Assembly: GCA_023375785.1 (NCBI GenBank) | Contig: SZWC01004854.1 | Coordinates: 26,452-62,736, forward strand | Direction: 5' to 3' | Origin: Penium margaritaceum | Lineage: Eukaryota; Streptophyta; Zygnematophyceae; Desmidiales; Peniaceae | DNA: 36,285 nucleotides | In this document: piece after piece, positions 19,065-30,290 of the stretch | Numbering within the stretch: position 1 is the stretch's first letter | Layout: each line of letters begins with the position of its first letter | Position numbers and translations under genes: made by a program | Notes under the pieces: model-generated | Database searches by the model: none | Seen by the model: only the letters and a program-made list of their open reading frames with translations | What the model was told of the DNA's origin: nothing

Positions 19065-19591
19065 AAACATAGGTTTTCAAGAGGAATGAGGTGCAAGACC
19101 AAAGATGATTCCATGATGAGAAGCAAATGGATAACTTCTATTGAGCAGTACGTGTACTTTGATGACAAGTGTCAAATGAGTCAAGCACATGTACACAATG
19201 CCAAGAATAAGAATGGAGCATACGTTGGATCCTTGACGCTCGAGCCGAGCGACACATGCAAGATTGTGCCATGAGTGGCTGCTTCAAAAAGCTGCGCTGA
19301 CAAGATGGAAGGCTTCGAGAATATTGAGGTGCGGTTTTACTAAGACCCTGTAGCATCGAGAAGTCGACCAAACAATGTAAAAACATCAATATAGTTTTTT
19401 CACTTCTGTTGACCTTTTTGAAAGGTTGTTGAAGTTGTCAGCAACGTGTGGAATCGATGTCGAAGGTCAAGGCAGTTGGCCAAAATGCCCATGGCTGAAC
19501 AGCGTACAAATCCGGAGGTCGATGCGCTATGGGCCATGACAAAAATACCATCTCGTAGAGTTGGGGACTCGTATACGTGAAGGACGTAACA
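19065..19591 (-). repeat. LTR between gypsy G2 and G3
   Basis: Aligns with the other gypsy LTRs (tgtactttgatgacaagtg at 19151, tcgagaagtcgaccaaac near 19357, ttggccaaaatgccca). The upper end ggacgtaaca adjoins a pyrimidine-rich block and the G3 chromodomain. The lower end is approximate. Confidence 0.7.
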
Positions 19592-21029
19592 CTCCTATCC
19601 TTCTAGCCATGACATCTTGGAGCATTAGAAAACATAGACTAGTGACGATGGTAGTACCTTTCGAACAGGTGATTGACATCTTGGAAATTTTCATAGGGCT
19701 CCCAACTATTGTGCGAGGTGTCGTAGTTGTGCCACATGAACAATCTCAACTGTTTTCCCACGTCGTCAAATCCGAAGATATGTTCAATCAAATAATCCAT
19801 ATCTTCATCCGTTTGTACAGGAGGTGGAGGTGTTGCGTCTGTACCCGTGAATTTCGTATTGGGGTCTTGGTAGTGCTTGAGCTTGTTGGTATAGAAGAAA
19901 GGATAGATCACCATGTTATCATGCAGGTAAACTTGAACGACAACAGGTGTTTACATTCGCTCAAACTCAAATGGTCCGAGCCAGTGGGGTTTGAGTTTGG
20001 CAATATCCTGCCCTCAGAATTTGATGCTCGCTAAGCTGAGGAGGATGCGATTGGCAGTGTTGAACACTGCTGCAATGTCGGTCAGCCGCTTGCTCCATAG
20101 CTGATTGGGTCTTCACGAGGGTATGTCGTGTTTCCTCCCAAACACTTGCAAAGTTCCTACGATGGATGCTGACTGTGGGGATGTTGCCCTAACTTTGTAA
20201 CTTAGCTGGTGTGACGGGAAGTTTGTCATTGACCATTTTGAAAGGGATTTTGCCAGTTACAGTGGAAGTGGTTGAGTTGTATGCAAGTTCGGCAGTCAGC
20301 AGATTGGCTACCCAATCCATGTCGTGTGGTTTGCATAGTGTATGGAGAAGGTGCTTCAGTGTCTGATTGGTCCAATCTATTTTCCATTTGAGGACGGAAC
20401 GTCGTCAGTAACTGGATCCGACTGCCGCAACGCGTTACTTGTTTGGCCTGAAAATGGAGAGCTAAGTGGCTATCTCTATCACTGATGATGGTACATGACA
20501 GCTAGTTGTTCATTCTTGTTTTGAGAACAGCCGCAATAATCCTTTTGCGGTGACGGTGATCGTTGTTGGGTTGCAGTACAACATTTGTGAAAATCTTGCC
20601 ACCACAAGGAATAAATTTGTAGAAGCTAGTGTCCATACTGATACTTTTCAAGGCAGTCCTATCAAAAAGTCCATGGTCATGTTGTCCAAAGATTCTGTTG
20701 GAACGGGTAGGGGTTAGAGTAGAACGTGTGGCCTCCTACAATGGGATTTTTGTCTCTAACAGGTGTCGAATAACTTACGTAAGTTTAAAACGTCCGTCTG
20801 CATCTTGTTCCACCAGTAGTATTTTGCCAACTTCTTCAATGTGTTGCCCTGGATTTAGTGTCCACCTGGATTTCCATCGTGTCATTCATCCAATAGGATT
20901 CTTTGTAGCTCCTCATTTGGTTAAACAAGGACTTGGAGAGTGAATAACCGTCGCCAATAGGGTTCGTCGAACCCGATCTTATTTTTTTTTTTCACCCATC
21001 AAACTCCTTGTAACTCTTCGCGAACAACC
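19592..21029 (-). pseudogene. Gypsy G3: integrase and chromodomain, truncated
   Basis: The chromodomain unit at 19914-19639 reads MVIYPFFYTNKLKHYQDPN, then MDYLIEHIFGFDDVGKQL and NSWEPYENFQDVNHLF. Upstream, to about 21029, the DNA follows the G1 integrase (for example tgatgatggtacatgac and ctcctcatttggttaaac) but every frame is broken. Homology to G1 ends abruptly near 21029, just before the hairpin, so the element is truncated there. Confidence 0.8.
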
Positions 21030-21041
21030 ATTTTTGATTGT

Positions 21042-21078
21042 TAGCCCCAAATCCGGCTTTGTTAGCCGGATTTGGGGC
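21042..21078. repeat. Perfect 16-bp inverted repeat with 5-base loop
   Basis: agccccaaatccggct, loop ttgtt, then agccggatttggggct. The stem is perfect. It stands at the junction where gypsy G3 homology stops and unidentified sequence begins. It may be the end of a DNA transposon, a foldback at a repair junction, or a regulatory hairpin. Confidence 0.8.
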
Positions 21079-21179
21079 TATTCTTTGTTTTGGAGGTGGT
21101 TGCCTATTCCGGTCCACTACATAAAAGAGGGTTTTCATGTTTGCCCATCGCTCATGTCTCTGTTTGCGCAGAGCCCTCA

Positions 21180-21878
21180 ATGATCTCTTATACTTTGATG
21201 TTCGAGCATTTGAAATTGCAGAGTGTGTGCATCCATCCGATGACTTTTGACGTCAGATCTCTCGGCGCTTCGGCTGACGAGGGTATCCGAGCAGAGCGCG
21301 CTATCCTGCTTGTCCTGCCTGCCCCGTCTGCCTTGCTTGTCTTTGAGCCTCCAGAGCGGAGCATCGAGACACCGGCAAATAGAGTTCGTCCACACCATTG
21401 TTGTTCAAAGATGTCCACCACCATGCTGTCGGTACAACTCATGTACGCTGGAAAGACCGACCACTACCACCCGGACAATGGAGATGTACACCGCACATGG
21501 GAAGAGCAACACTTATCCATCACCCAAATGCCAAATCATTGGGCCAACGCCCGAACCACACGCGACTCGATCACGCATGTGATCCATCCTTGGTACAAGC
21601 GCACTTGCGAGCGCCACAACAAGATCGTCGGGACACATAAGCTGATCCTGCCGCTCGACGCGTGGCGTCCGCACACATCAATAGAGTTTTGTGAATTTGT
21701 GAAGACCCACTACAAGTACATTCGCGTCCCTTCATACCGACTGCTATACGTCCAAGGTACAGCCAGCCGATGTTGGGTTGCAATGCCCACTGAAGGCGGT
21801 GGTGGAGACGGCCTACCACTCGTGGCATGCCAAAGAGGTTTGCGCAAGCCTCAAGAATGGTGGCGTAGGCAAGGTTGA
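21180..21878 (+). CDS. Unidentified open reading frame, 232 codons
   Basis: Not recognised. ATG at 21180 and a stop at 21876-21878; the frame is open further upstream but without an ATG. The product would be about 232 residues, rich in His, Thr and Arg, with no signal peptide, membrane segment or motif I can name (for example ITHVIHPWYKRTCERHNKIV). The length in otherwise gene-poor sequence is moderately suggestive. The opposite strand also holds open stretches of up to 85 codons, so this may be chance. It could be a host gene fragment, a lost part of a transposon, or noise. Confidence 0.25.
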   Translation: MISYTLMFEHLKLQSVCIHPMTFDVRSLGASADEGIRAERAILLVLPAPSALLVFEPPERSIETPANRVRPHHCCSKMSTTMLSVQLMYAGKTDHYHPDNGDVHRTWEEQHLSITQMPNHWANARTTRDSITHVIHPWYKRTCERHNKIVGTHKLILPLDAWRPHTSIEFCEFVKTHYKYIRVPSYRLLYVQGTASRCWVAMPTEGGGGDGLPLVACQRGLRKPQEWWRRQG

Positions 21879-23389
21879 CCTAGGCATATGCAAATTTTGC
21901 AACCTTGGAGTCACCTGGGCTTCAGTCATGGCTGAGGCTACACGAGGACTCGCGGTTGGTGAAGCATGCCTAGGACGCGTGGAAGTTGGACCGCTGCATG
22001 GATCCTACTTTCAGCGAAGTTGCCGCGGAAGAAACAGTCAAGCCCAACAGCCAGCGCATCAAGCCAGAGGCAGAAGACGTCATTGGGGTGGAGTGACGTA
22101 CCCATGTCGTAGGATGAAGATGAACATCGGTAGTGTCTTTTGTTTTTACCTCGATGGTACCCATGTTGTACTTTGCACTTTTCCCAAACAAAGTTGTGCT
22201 CCATTTCCAGAGTAAATGCAAAGTTGCCAAAGGCAGAAATATTTATGTGACTTTGACTAGGAAATTTTTTTAATGTGGGTCTACATAATGTTGTAAATGA
22301 TTCGCCCATCCATGTAACAATATCAAGTGAAACGCAGGGGCCAACTCGAGTAATTGTTTAGAGTGAATATGACATCCAATGCGGTAACTCCACCGTTTAC
22401 TCGGATGGCTGAGGTCAATGGGTAGATGGACAACTCTTGCAATTGACTCGTGAACTTGGGTCCGGCTTGTGACTTTGTGCAAGACAATCCCGCTCAATAA
22501 CTTTGGTCAATGTAGTCGTCCGATGGTACGGAACAATATGGTGTACGTACGTTAAGGCAGGTCGATGCTGGTCCAACGCTTAGTGCACTATGGCGAGAGG
22601 CCGCCATGGTGCGCCTTGTCGTCAAACCACACTCCCACGTCAAAATCATCCTGAAACAAAAAAGGCGCATTTCTGGTGTCGTTTTCCTCGGGGGAGCTCA
22701 GAGCGGAGATTAAGAGGGAAAAACATGAAATTTCTTTTTTTTAAGTTGATGGATTGTGCCATCCTGACACACCATGTGCTTCCATGGCACTTTGCGCAGC
22801 CCCACCAATCCAGTGCCAAGGCAAAGCACCAGCACTAGGTAGTTATTGCAATGTCCAATGCTACTGATGTAGTAGCGCAGGGTGAAAAAGCAAAAGTTTT
22901 TACACCATCACGCCAACCTCTATCAGGCGTGCATAGCCTTACTGTGCTTCACACCCCTGCTCCCTGCAATGCAATGGCACAAAATCATTGCATGCAGAGA
23001 GCATATGGAAGTTTTATGTCATCCATTGTTAGGTTTTTCCTCAATCTTGCCCACTCGTAGTACACCCGTCCTTGCTCACCCTCTTGAGGAGAAGGGATAA
23101 GCGAGACGAGGACGTGAGGCGAGTGGCCTCACAATCGAGGTCTTCATGGCCTCTTGATCGCTGATCGGGCCACTAGCTCGATTGATGACTGGTGGTTGGC
23201 TGGCCGGTGTCTAGTCGGTCACCTGACCAGCCCGCAAACCAGCAGGCCATCGGCTGCTAGCGGACGGTAGGCCGGCAACCAGCAAGTGGCTGGCCACCGG
23301 CCAGCCCTCGTCGTGGTAAAGGGATGGCCGCTGGCTACCCCCTTGCTTTTGCAAGGTGGGAGGGCCAAACAGGCCCTCGTGGCAAAGGG
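21879..23389. other. Stretch without recognised genes; CCGG/GGCC-rich patch
   Basis: No convincing coding frame on either strand. Bases 23110-23350 are notably rich in ggccagc, ggctggc and ccggcc, giving many short inverted repeats (for example gtggctggccaccggccag near 23285). No terminal repeats or target duplications were identified. Confidence 0.5.
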
Positions 23390-23594
23390 GTTTATGACAA
23401 TCCTATTGACACTTTTGGAAAATGGACAAAGGTCTTAAAAATCCTTGGGAAAAAACACTAAAGGTCAAAACAAATGGTCGAAATTCCATCGGCCATTTGG
23501 CATAAAGATCCAAAGGCCAGCTTTCCACTGGCTATGAATTTCGGGGCATGAATACCTACGAGCGGAGTTTAAGGACTCGTGTTCATCATGGACA
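23390..23594 (-). repeat. Partial 3' LTR of gypsy G4
   Basis: Bases such as ttaaggactcgtgttcatc match the LTR ends of the other gypsy copies. On the - strand it starts TGTCCATG after a purine-rich tract (aatggggcagattccta). The lower boundary is vague; similarity fades below about 23390. Confidence 0.55.
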
Positions 23595-23662
23595 TAGGAA
23601 TCTGCCCCATTTCTATCGCAACGTCTTGGCGCATTGAAAGAAAAATGTCAATACCGGAAAAA

Positions 23663-24021
23663 TCAGCCATTGATTTCATGATGGACGTCCGGTAGGTTGT
23701 CACGAGACTCCCACTTATAATGAGAAGTGACGTAGCCCTTCCACTTTACCGGATACTTTGTCACTTGTCTAAGGTGACATTGTGATAAAACATCTCTGGT
23801 GGTGTACCCCGTGTCCTTGACTGCTGCAATAGGTGGCAGCAGAGGCACATATCAGCCATGGAAGTGGTCGCTTGGGTCGCGGTAGGGTATGAGTTGTTGA
23901 TGTGGGACACTGCGTAGACAACCATGCTTGTAATAGCTGGAGTTTTTAGACAACAGGTGTCTGCTTCTCCTTGATCCTAAAAGGGCCCAACCACTAAGGT
24001 TTACGCTTCGTATAGTCCTCT
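23663..24021 (-). pseudogene. Gypsy G4 chromodomain and integrase tail
   Basis: A chromodomain near 23848-23663 reads TKYPVKWKGYVTSHYKWE then SRDNLPDVHHEING, close to the classic KWKGY...W-E core. The integrase tail precedes it on the - strand (LSGWALLGSRRSRHLL region) until the C3 insertion at 24021. The sequence resumes at 30291. A frame break lies between tail and chromodomain near 23850. Confidence 0.78.
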
Positions 24022-24622
24022 TGTTAATCTCGTTTTGTACATATTTCTTCTCATGGATAGTCGTGAATGCACAGGGCATGCTGGCATAGGGAGTGGAGGC
24101 GATGCACCGTGATGACCCATGCTTCCCTCACTCCCTACGAGTGGTTGCCACCATCCTGCCTGCATGGCCCTTCCCTCCTTGCCAGAGATCGATGCATATT
24201 CCTCATGCTTAGCCCCTCACACAGCACCTGCTTGTGTCGGTAAGTAGGAAGTGACATCGTTCAGGTTTTGCAAACTCAGACCTACGTGTGACTTAAAGCT
24301 TTGCTTGTGGGCAGGAAGAAAGTAGGTCGTTTTTTACAGTGACATACTCTAGGAGCCAGTCGGGCATCGAATGCCCTTGCAAGCCCGTGTTGGGCTTTCG
24401 GGGGTTTTTGCTCCCGGTTCAATTGAATCGTCGGCGAGCTTCGCTCGCCAGCCAACGGATGGTGCTTGACTAGCGAGCTCTCACCCGTAACACTTTTGTC
24501 GCTTGTTACTAGCATTGTTTGTAGGTTTTGGCCATGGCAGCTCATTATACTTAACCTATCTTCCTCCACGTTTCACCATTTGACGATCCAGAAGTTGCTA
24601 TGGCTTTGTAGGAAGCTTCTCA
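24022..24622 (+). repeat. 5' LTR of copia C3, 601 bp
   Basis: Starts TGTTAATC and ends GCTTCTCA directly before the primer site. It matches 29691-30290 in order and almost exactly in length. Confidence 0.92.
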
Positions 24623-24634
24623 TGGTATCAGAGC
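24623..24634 (+). promoter_or_regulatory. Primer-binding site of copia C3 (initiator Met tRNA)
   Basis: tggtatcagagc immediately follows the 5' LTR, an exact match to the usual plant copia primer site. Confidence 0.93.
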
Positions 24635-25073
24635 TAATTTGGATACAAGATAGTGGGAAATCAAGGCGGCGCCAAGCAACAGAAGGAGGTGGCCGAGTGA
24701 CGCGCGATAGTAGAGCTGCACGGCTGTCGCGAAAGTAGGTTGCGCACGGCCCTAGGAGCGTCGAGCGCTCTTTACTAGGCCGAGCGCATTAAGTGGGGCG
24801 GTGGAAGCACGAGAGATGACACTAGAAGATGTTTTGGAGCCCAAGCATCATCGTGCCCTTATCAAGGGTGATGGCGGGGTCTCCCGGCCTAGAGGGAATG
24901 TGTGGAGGTAAAAGAAGGCATGGCCGATGTTCTGAAGTCAAGAGAGGCGATCCCAAACGAGCTTAGGGCTCGCGGTAGAAATCTGGGCCCGAAATGGGCC
25001 AGGTGAATTGCTGCCATAATTTTCTTTGGCAGCAAGGAGAGGGTAACAGAGCTTACGTAGGCTCCCTTGGAGC
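24635..25073 (+). other. Leader of copia C3
   Basis: About 440 bases between primer site and gag. No readable gene; expected to be untranslated leader. Confidence 0.5.
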
Positions 25074-26040
25074 ATGAATACAGCTACATCAATACTGGGG
25101 GGGGGTCGGTGCAAATTCTGGAGCTATCACTGGCGATTGCGCCTCAAGCAGCACCGCCACTGGTGCAACCTCTACAGGGATGACCTAACCAGATTGTCCC
25201 ACAAGGACTTGACATCGCTGCCGCTTGGCTTTCGCGAGTTCCTATCTTGGGAAGATGTGTTTCTCTCGTGGGTGGCAGAGCATGGTGTTGAGGATTACTA
25301 CCTAGCTCCACCGCCCGAGGGCACTGATGCGCGGGTGCTCCTGAGAGTGTTCAATGCCCTGACACGTGCACTCCCCAATGAACAATAGTATTCTAACCGT
25401 CATTTTTGCTTTGGGGAAACGGGGAGGATCCTGAGAACCCACGTAGTGGAGCACTCCAACCCCAGGAGGCATGACAACACCTGACCATGCAGAATGAGGA
25501 GCAGGGGGTGGCTCTAGTCATCACCTTGCGCAAAAAGCTCTGCAACCTCCATCCCAAGCCAGGTACACCGGTTGTCAAATATTGGGATGCTACCATGGAT
25601 CTTCGTCGGCACATCCTTGTCCTTGGTGCCTCCTGAACCACGAGTGGCTGGATGTGGTTCTTTTGCACCTCAAAGAACCCTACAAGGATTTTCGGTGCAG
25701 ACTACTTCGGAAGCTGAAAGCTCCAAAATCAAGAACACTGACTTAGGTAAGGTGTTCAAAGAGTTGCAAAACTATGAATTTTTTTAAGGATGAGGCACAC
25801 AAAGATGAGGGTGCAGTAGCAAGTGTGTTCATGCATCAAGGAGGAGGCACATCCCTCCACCACACAATCACTCGGATGGAGGAGGGGGAGGAGGCCGTGG
25901 AGGTGGAGGAGGCCGAGGCGGTTAGGGCGGCAAATGACGAGGGCGTGGTCAAGGAGCAGGGAACTGCAACTACAATCACTGCAAGCAGCCGGGTCACTCA
26001 TGGCATGCTTGTCCAGCTCCACAGCGGATCATGACTCCAT
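25074..26040 (+). pseudogene. Copia C3 gag remnant
   Basis: ATG at 25074 (MNTATSILGG). A run of eight G near 25095 shifts the frame. After it LGFREFLSWEDVFLSWVAEH and DYYLAPPPEGTDA line up with the gag of the - strand copia element (TSWETRFSAW, YYFPP). Stop at 25386-25388. Later a Gly-rich stretch with TAG and TGA leads to a zinc-knuckle-like NHCKQPGHSWHAC at about 25971-26012. Confidence 0.75.
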
Positions 26041-26361
26041 CTACAAAGCATAAACATCCGACAGTTGGCCAGTCATCACGGTTAGCATCAACACCCTCAT
26101 ACATGGACAGCTCAGGTTGTGGCAGGACCTCGTGCGCCGGCACATTTCTCGGCAGCCACGTTCGGTCCCCCACACCTGCAGCCGACCATGTACCCATCAG
26201 CAGCAGTACAAGGTCCACCAGTGTATGAAGGACTTGTTTTCATTACTCCATACGTCAGTGCCCCCGCCCCTGTACCAGTATGAGCGGAGAGGGTCTACGT
26301 TGAGACAACAGAGCAACAGCAGCCGTTAGCGGTACCACCAGGACCAGGGTGGATTGCCCCC

Positions 26362-26841
26362 ATGGAGCTGCACCCACTTGAGCCAACCGCCATATCGCAG
26401 TCGCCAGGTCAAAAGTTGGGGAACACTTGTGTTACCACATTGCACGCACTACCCATTTATGAGTGGTTTTTTGACACTGTCGCATCGTATCATTTGTCCC
26501 CGCATCACCAACTGTTTGTCACATTACATGCCACGTCCGATGTTAAGGGTGTGAAGACTGGGTCTAGGGAGGTCTTGTCGGTTGAGGGTGTGGGAACAGT
26601 GGCTCTCCAGGCATTAGGTGGGATACTGTGGTTGACAAGCGTTTTGCATGTGACACGGCTTAAAGTCAACTTGCTTTCTTGGGGGAAATTAGATCAAGAG
26701 GCTATTGTGTCTGCACTGACACAAAGACAACGCTGCATGCTCTTTGACGCATCTGGAGCTTTGGTGTCCGGTGGGCCATTGCATACTAACGTACTGTACA
26801 AACTGGCCTTGTTCCCCTTTGTCCATTCACAAGTGAGTTGA
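26362..26841 (+). pseudogene. Copia C3 protease region
   Basis: WFFDTVASYHLSPHHQLF at about 26464-26517 is the retropepsin site with DTVAS in place of DSGAS, so the essential Gly is Val. VLHVTRLKVNLLSWGKLDQE and HTNVLYKL follow, typical for the protease to pre-integrase stretch. It is open for 160 codons but cannot be active as written. Confidence 0.8.
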
Positions 26842-27074
26842 ACCCAAGTGCACGTTATCACAAGAACAGATGCAGCACATATAGATCTCATTCATCATCG
26901 CCTCGCACACATGAACACTTAACCAGTTGCTGACTTGCTGAAATAAACCCCAGCACACGGCCTGCTTCCTAGAAATTGTCTACACAGTCTCAAACCTAAC
27001 ACATGTCCTTAACTTCGCGAAGGGAAAGCACACACACAAACCTTTTCCAAATCAGACATTGCCACAACGAGGCT

Positions 27075-27660
27075 TCTAGCACTCGTACACACTGATCTGA
27101 CAAGACCCATGCCAGTGACATCACTCCAGTATGCTTCACTATATGTCTTGACCCTTAGTGATGATTGCAATATGTTTTTCTGGGCCTTTTTGCTAAAAAC
27201 CAAGGCCGATGCCCAGTGTGCAATTACAAAATGGATCCCATTGGCTGAGCGCCAGACAGGGTGTTCACTTCTGAAGTTACGAACTGAGAGAGGTGGTGAG
27301 TTCCTTGGTACGATGATAGCAGAACGGAAAGTCAAAGGAGTCAAACATCAGTCCACAACACCCTACACTCCACAACAAAGTGGAGTGGCAGAATGATGTC
27401 ACAGAACCCTCGATGATGCACTACGTACGCTACTAACTGTAGTCTATCCTTTGAGTTTTTGAAAGAGGCTGTGAAGTACATCACCTAGGTATGGAACCGT
27501 ACCCCACAAGGTCCACTACCCAAGTCAATGACACCGTGGGAATGCTGGTTCAAGGAGAAGGCTGATCTGCGACCAGCCAGGGTGTGGGGTACAATGGCAT
27601 GTGTCTGGTTTGCCCCACCACAATGAGAGCATAAACTGAGTCCACATGGTCGTTGATGCG
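27075..27660 (+). pseudogene. Copia C3 integrase remnant
   Basis: LVHTDLTRPMPVTS (first Asp, near 27090), TLSDDCNMFFWAFLLKTK, LRTERGGEF (normally SDNGGEF; the Asp is Glu near 27286) and TTPYTPQQSGVAE (Glu near 27391) show the copia core. A TGA follows at once where an Arg codon is expected. The C-terminal part continues (WNRTPQGPLPKSMTPWE) from about 27490. The altered second Asp and the stop make it inactive. Confidence 0.83.
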
Positions 27661-28149
27661 TCTTTGTTGGGGTCTTTCATGCCTCGAAAGCATGACGAAT
27701 CTGGAACCCCACAAACCATTGCTTTGTCAAAAGTCGAGATGCCTCATTCTTGGAACACATAAGGTGTTTCGCACGTTGTGTCATTCTCCCTCTCTGTCCA
27801 TGCCCAAGCACTATCTAGAGTATGTGAGTGTGCCTGTCTTCATTTCTCCACCATCGCAAAACGTGGGTCGGATGGCTCGACCAATACAAGACAGTGAAAC
27901 GGCCACCCATGTGCCAAAGACTTGCTCTCATCCACAGATATGGCTAGCACAGAGTCCATCACCACCAAGGTACCTCGTGGTCTCAGACCACTGACCCATC
28001 CTGTTGAAATAGAGAGTGTAGAACCATCATTGCTCAAACCGGTGCGACGATCGTTGTGCGATATCCCTAGAGTTAAGTACAAACAAATTTATCACACTGT
28101 CGGCACCGTAGACATGGGTCACAGTGTGACTGAGCCCCTGACCCTTACT

Positions 28150-28830
28150 TAGGCAAGAAGGCATCTAGATGCCGCTGAATGGGAAAAAGGCAATGGCTGC
28201 TGAACTGAGCACATTGTCAGAACATGAGGTGTACCAGCTAGTGCCTCTGCCACCCGACCATACGGCCATGGATGTAAAGTGGGTATTCAACCTGAAGAGT
28301 AATCTCAAGGGCTTGATTGAGAAGAATAAGGCACGGCTTGTAGCCAAAGGCTTTCACAGATACCAAGACAGGACTTTACAGAAACCTATGCTCTTATAGA
28401 AAAATACGGAACCAGTTGTGGCTTCTTGGCAGTGGGAGCACGCAAGGAGTGGGACATTCATCAGATCGATGTCGAAAATGCCTTTTTTTCAATGGACCGC
28501 TAGAAGAAGAACTGTATGTAAGGCAGTGTGAAGGCTTTGAGGATGGAACAGAATGGGTATGGCTCTTACTGAAGGCACCGTGTGGCCTAAAGCAAGTGCC
28601 AAGTTGTTGTTACAAAGAGATTCCTTGCACGCTGGAGAGTGGTGGGTTCATGCGAAGTATTTGTGACCCCTCACTTACTTTTCTGGGACAACGGTCTACC
28701 TGTGTCACTGCTCGTCTATGTGGATGATTTAGTGATCTTATCCCCCTCTCTCGTCCTCAGTGCATAGGCCAAGGCACTGCTCACACCTCACTTCAAAATG
28801 ACAGACTTGGGTGAGGCATAAAACGTCCTG
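28150..28830 (+). pseudogene. Copia C3 reverse transcriptase remnant
   Basis: The entry reads MAAELSTLSEHEVYQLVPLPPDHTAMDVKWVFNLK and KARLVAKGF. After a frame break, FFNGPLEEELYVRQCEGFEDG and APCGLKQVPSCCYKEI follow. After another shift LLVYVDDLVILSPS (near 28708-28750) keeps the catalytic YVDD. KMTDLGE near 28796 ends the domain. At least two frameshifts. Confidence 0.83.
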
Positions 28831-28989
28831 GGCATGACCATCACAAGTGACCTCACAGCACAGACCTTGACTCTCCACCAAGATCGATTTCTAGCTCACC
28901 TTACGGGATGCTTCTAGCATCTGGTAAAACACCTATCACCACGATTAACATCCATGAGCCCCAATGTCTATGCACACTTGCTTGTCACA

Positions 28990-29640
28990 CGCACCATGGG
29001 CTACGACCCAAACACAAACCCAACACTCTACAGACAGATCACTAGCAGTCTCTCATACCTTGCCTCCACTACACGTCCCGACATTGCATGTTGAATCAAT
29101 GTACTTCCTCAGTTTAGCCAGCAACCACAGAAAGCACTTTTGAAGCTACTACGTTATGTGCTGGACACCGCTATGCTTGGTTTGGTGTTCACCCCTTGTG
29201 CAAGTCCAGTCTTGGATGGGTGTTGTGAAAGTGATTATGCACGTGAGCGTGCAGCTCGTATTCAGGATAGATATGTGTTTTGTGTGTAGGGGACTGTTGT
29301 GTCGTGGTGCAGCGCCGAACAGCCATGTGTGGCATGCAGTGTGGCGAAGGCAAGGTACATGGCATTGGGTGAAGCAATGTGTGAGGGGATTTGGCTTGTG
29401 CTTCTGCTTGGGGAATAGGGCATCCACACATCTCTTGTTCCTATGCATAGTGACATCTCAGCAGCTCGTATCATTGCAACGAATGATGGTGTATTGCATC
29501 CACACACAAAGCAAGTGTCAAACATCACATTGTTTAAGAGGTAGTGGAGGTTGGGATAGTGATTGTCTGCGCCATCAGTGGCCAAGCCCAGCTTGTTGAC
29601 TTTATTACCAAGGGTCTTTCATCCTGCTCCCTCTTGCTCC
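28990..29640 (+). pseudogene. Copia C3 RNase H remnant
   Basis: The RT-RNase H connection SSLSYLASTTRPDIA (near 29048-29090) and later ALGEAMCEGIWLV (near 29360-29400), followed by DGVLHPHTKQVSNI, are readable in the order expected for copia RNase H. The acidic residues cannot all be traced because of several stops and shifts. The end leads to the purine-rich tract and 3' LTR. Confidence 0.75.
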
Positions 29641-29690
29641 AATTGCAACACCTTGGCTGCATGCCTGCCGCACTCCCATCCTAGGAGGCG

Positions 29691-30290
29691 TGTTAATCTC
29701 ACGTTGTACATGTTTCTTCTCGCGGATGGTCATGAGTGTGCAGGGCATGCTGGCGCAGGGAGTGGAGGTGACACACCATGACGGCATGTGCTTCCCTCAC
29801 TCCGCATAAGTGTTTGCCTCCATCCTGCCTGCATGGCTCTTCCCTCATTACTAGAGATCGACGGCTGATCCTCATGCTTAGCCCCTCACACAACACCTGC
29901 TTGTGTCCCTAAGTAGGAAGTGACATCGTATAGGTTTTGTAAACTCATACCTACATGTAACTTGAAACCTTGATTGTGGGCAGGCCGAGCGTAGGTCGTT
30001 TTGACAGTGAAATACTCTAGAAGCCACTCGGACATCGAATGCCCTTGCCAGCCCGTTTTGGGCTTCCGGGGGTTTTTGCTTCCAGTTCGATTGAGTCGCC
30101 GGCGAGCCTTGCTTTACGGCCCATGGGTGGATCTTGACTAGCGAGCTCTCACCCGTAACACTTTTGCCGTTTATTACTAGCTCTAATGATAGGTTTTGGC
30201 TATGTCTGCTCACACAACTGAACCTGACTCCTCCCACCCTTCACCATTTGACGATACGCAAGTTGCTATGGCTTCGTAGGAAGCTTCTCA
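29691..30290 (+). repeat. 3' LTR of copia C3, 600 bp
   Basis: Starts TGTTAATC after ctaggaggcg and ends GCTTCTCA, then cctat (target duplication) and gypsy G4 sequence. Many substitutions separate it from the 5' LTR. Confidence 0.92.

Larger units (their letters stand above)
24022..30290 (+). mobile_element. Ty1/copia retrotransposon C3, old and decayed
   Basis: 5' LTR 24022-24622, primer site 24623-24634, gag, protease, integrase, RT, RNase H, purine-rich tract (ctaggaggcg, 29681-29690), 3' LTR 29691-30290. The flanks are cctct (24017-24021) and cctat (30291-30295), a 5-bp duplication with one change. The LTRs differ by more than 10% by eye, so it is older than the copia element at 3384-12498. 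All genes are broken by stops and shifts. It lies inside the integrase of gypsy G4. Confidence 0.9.
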
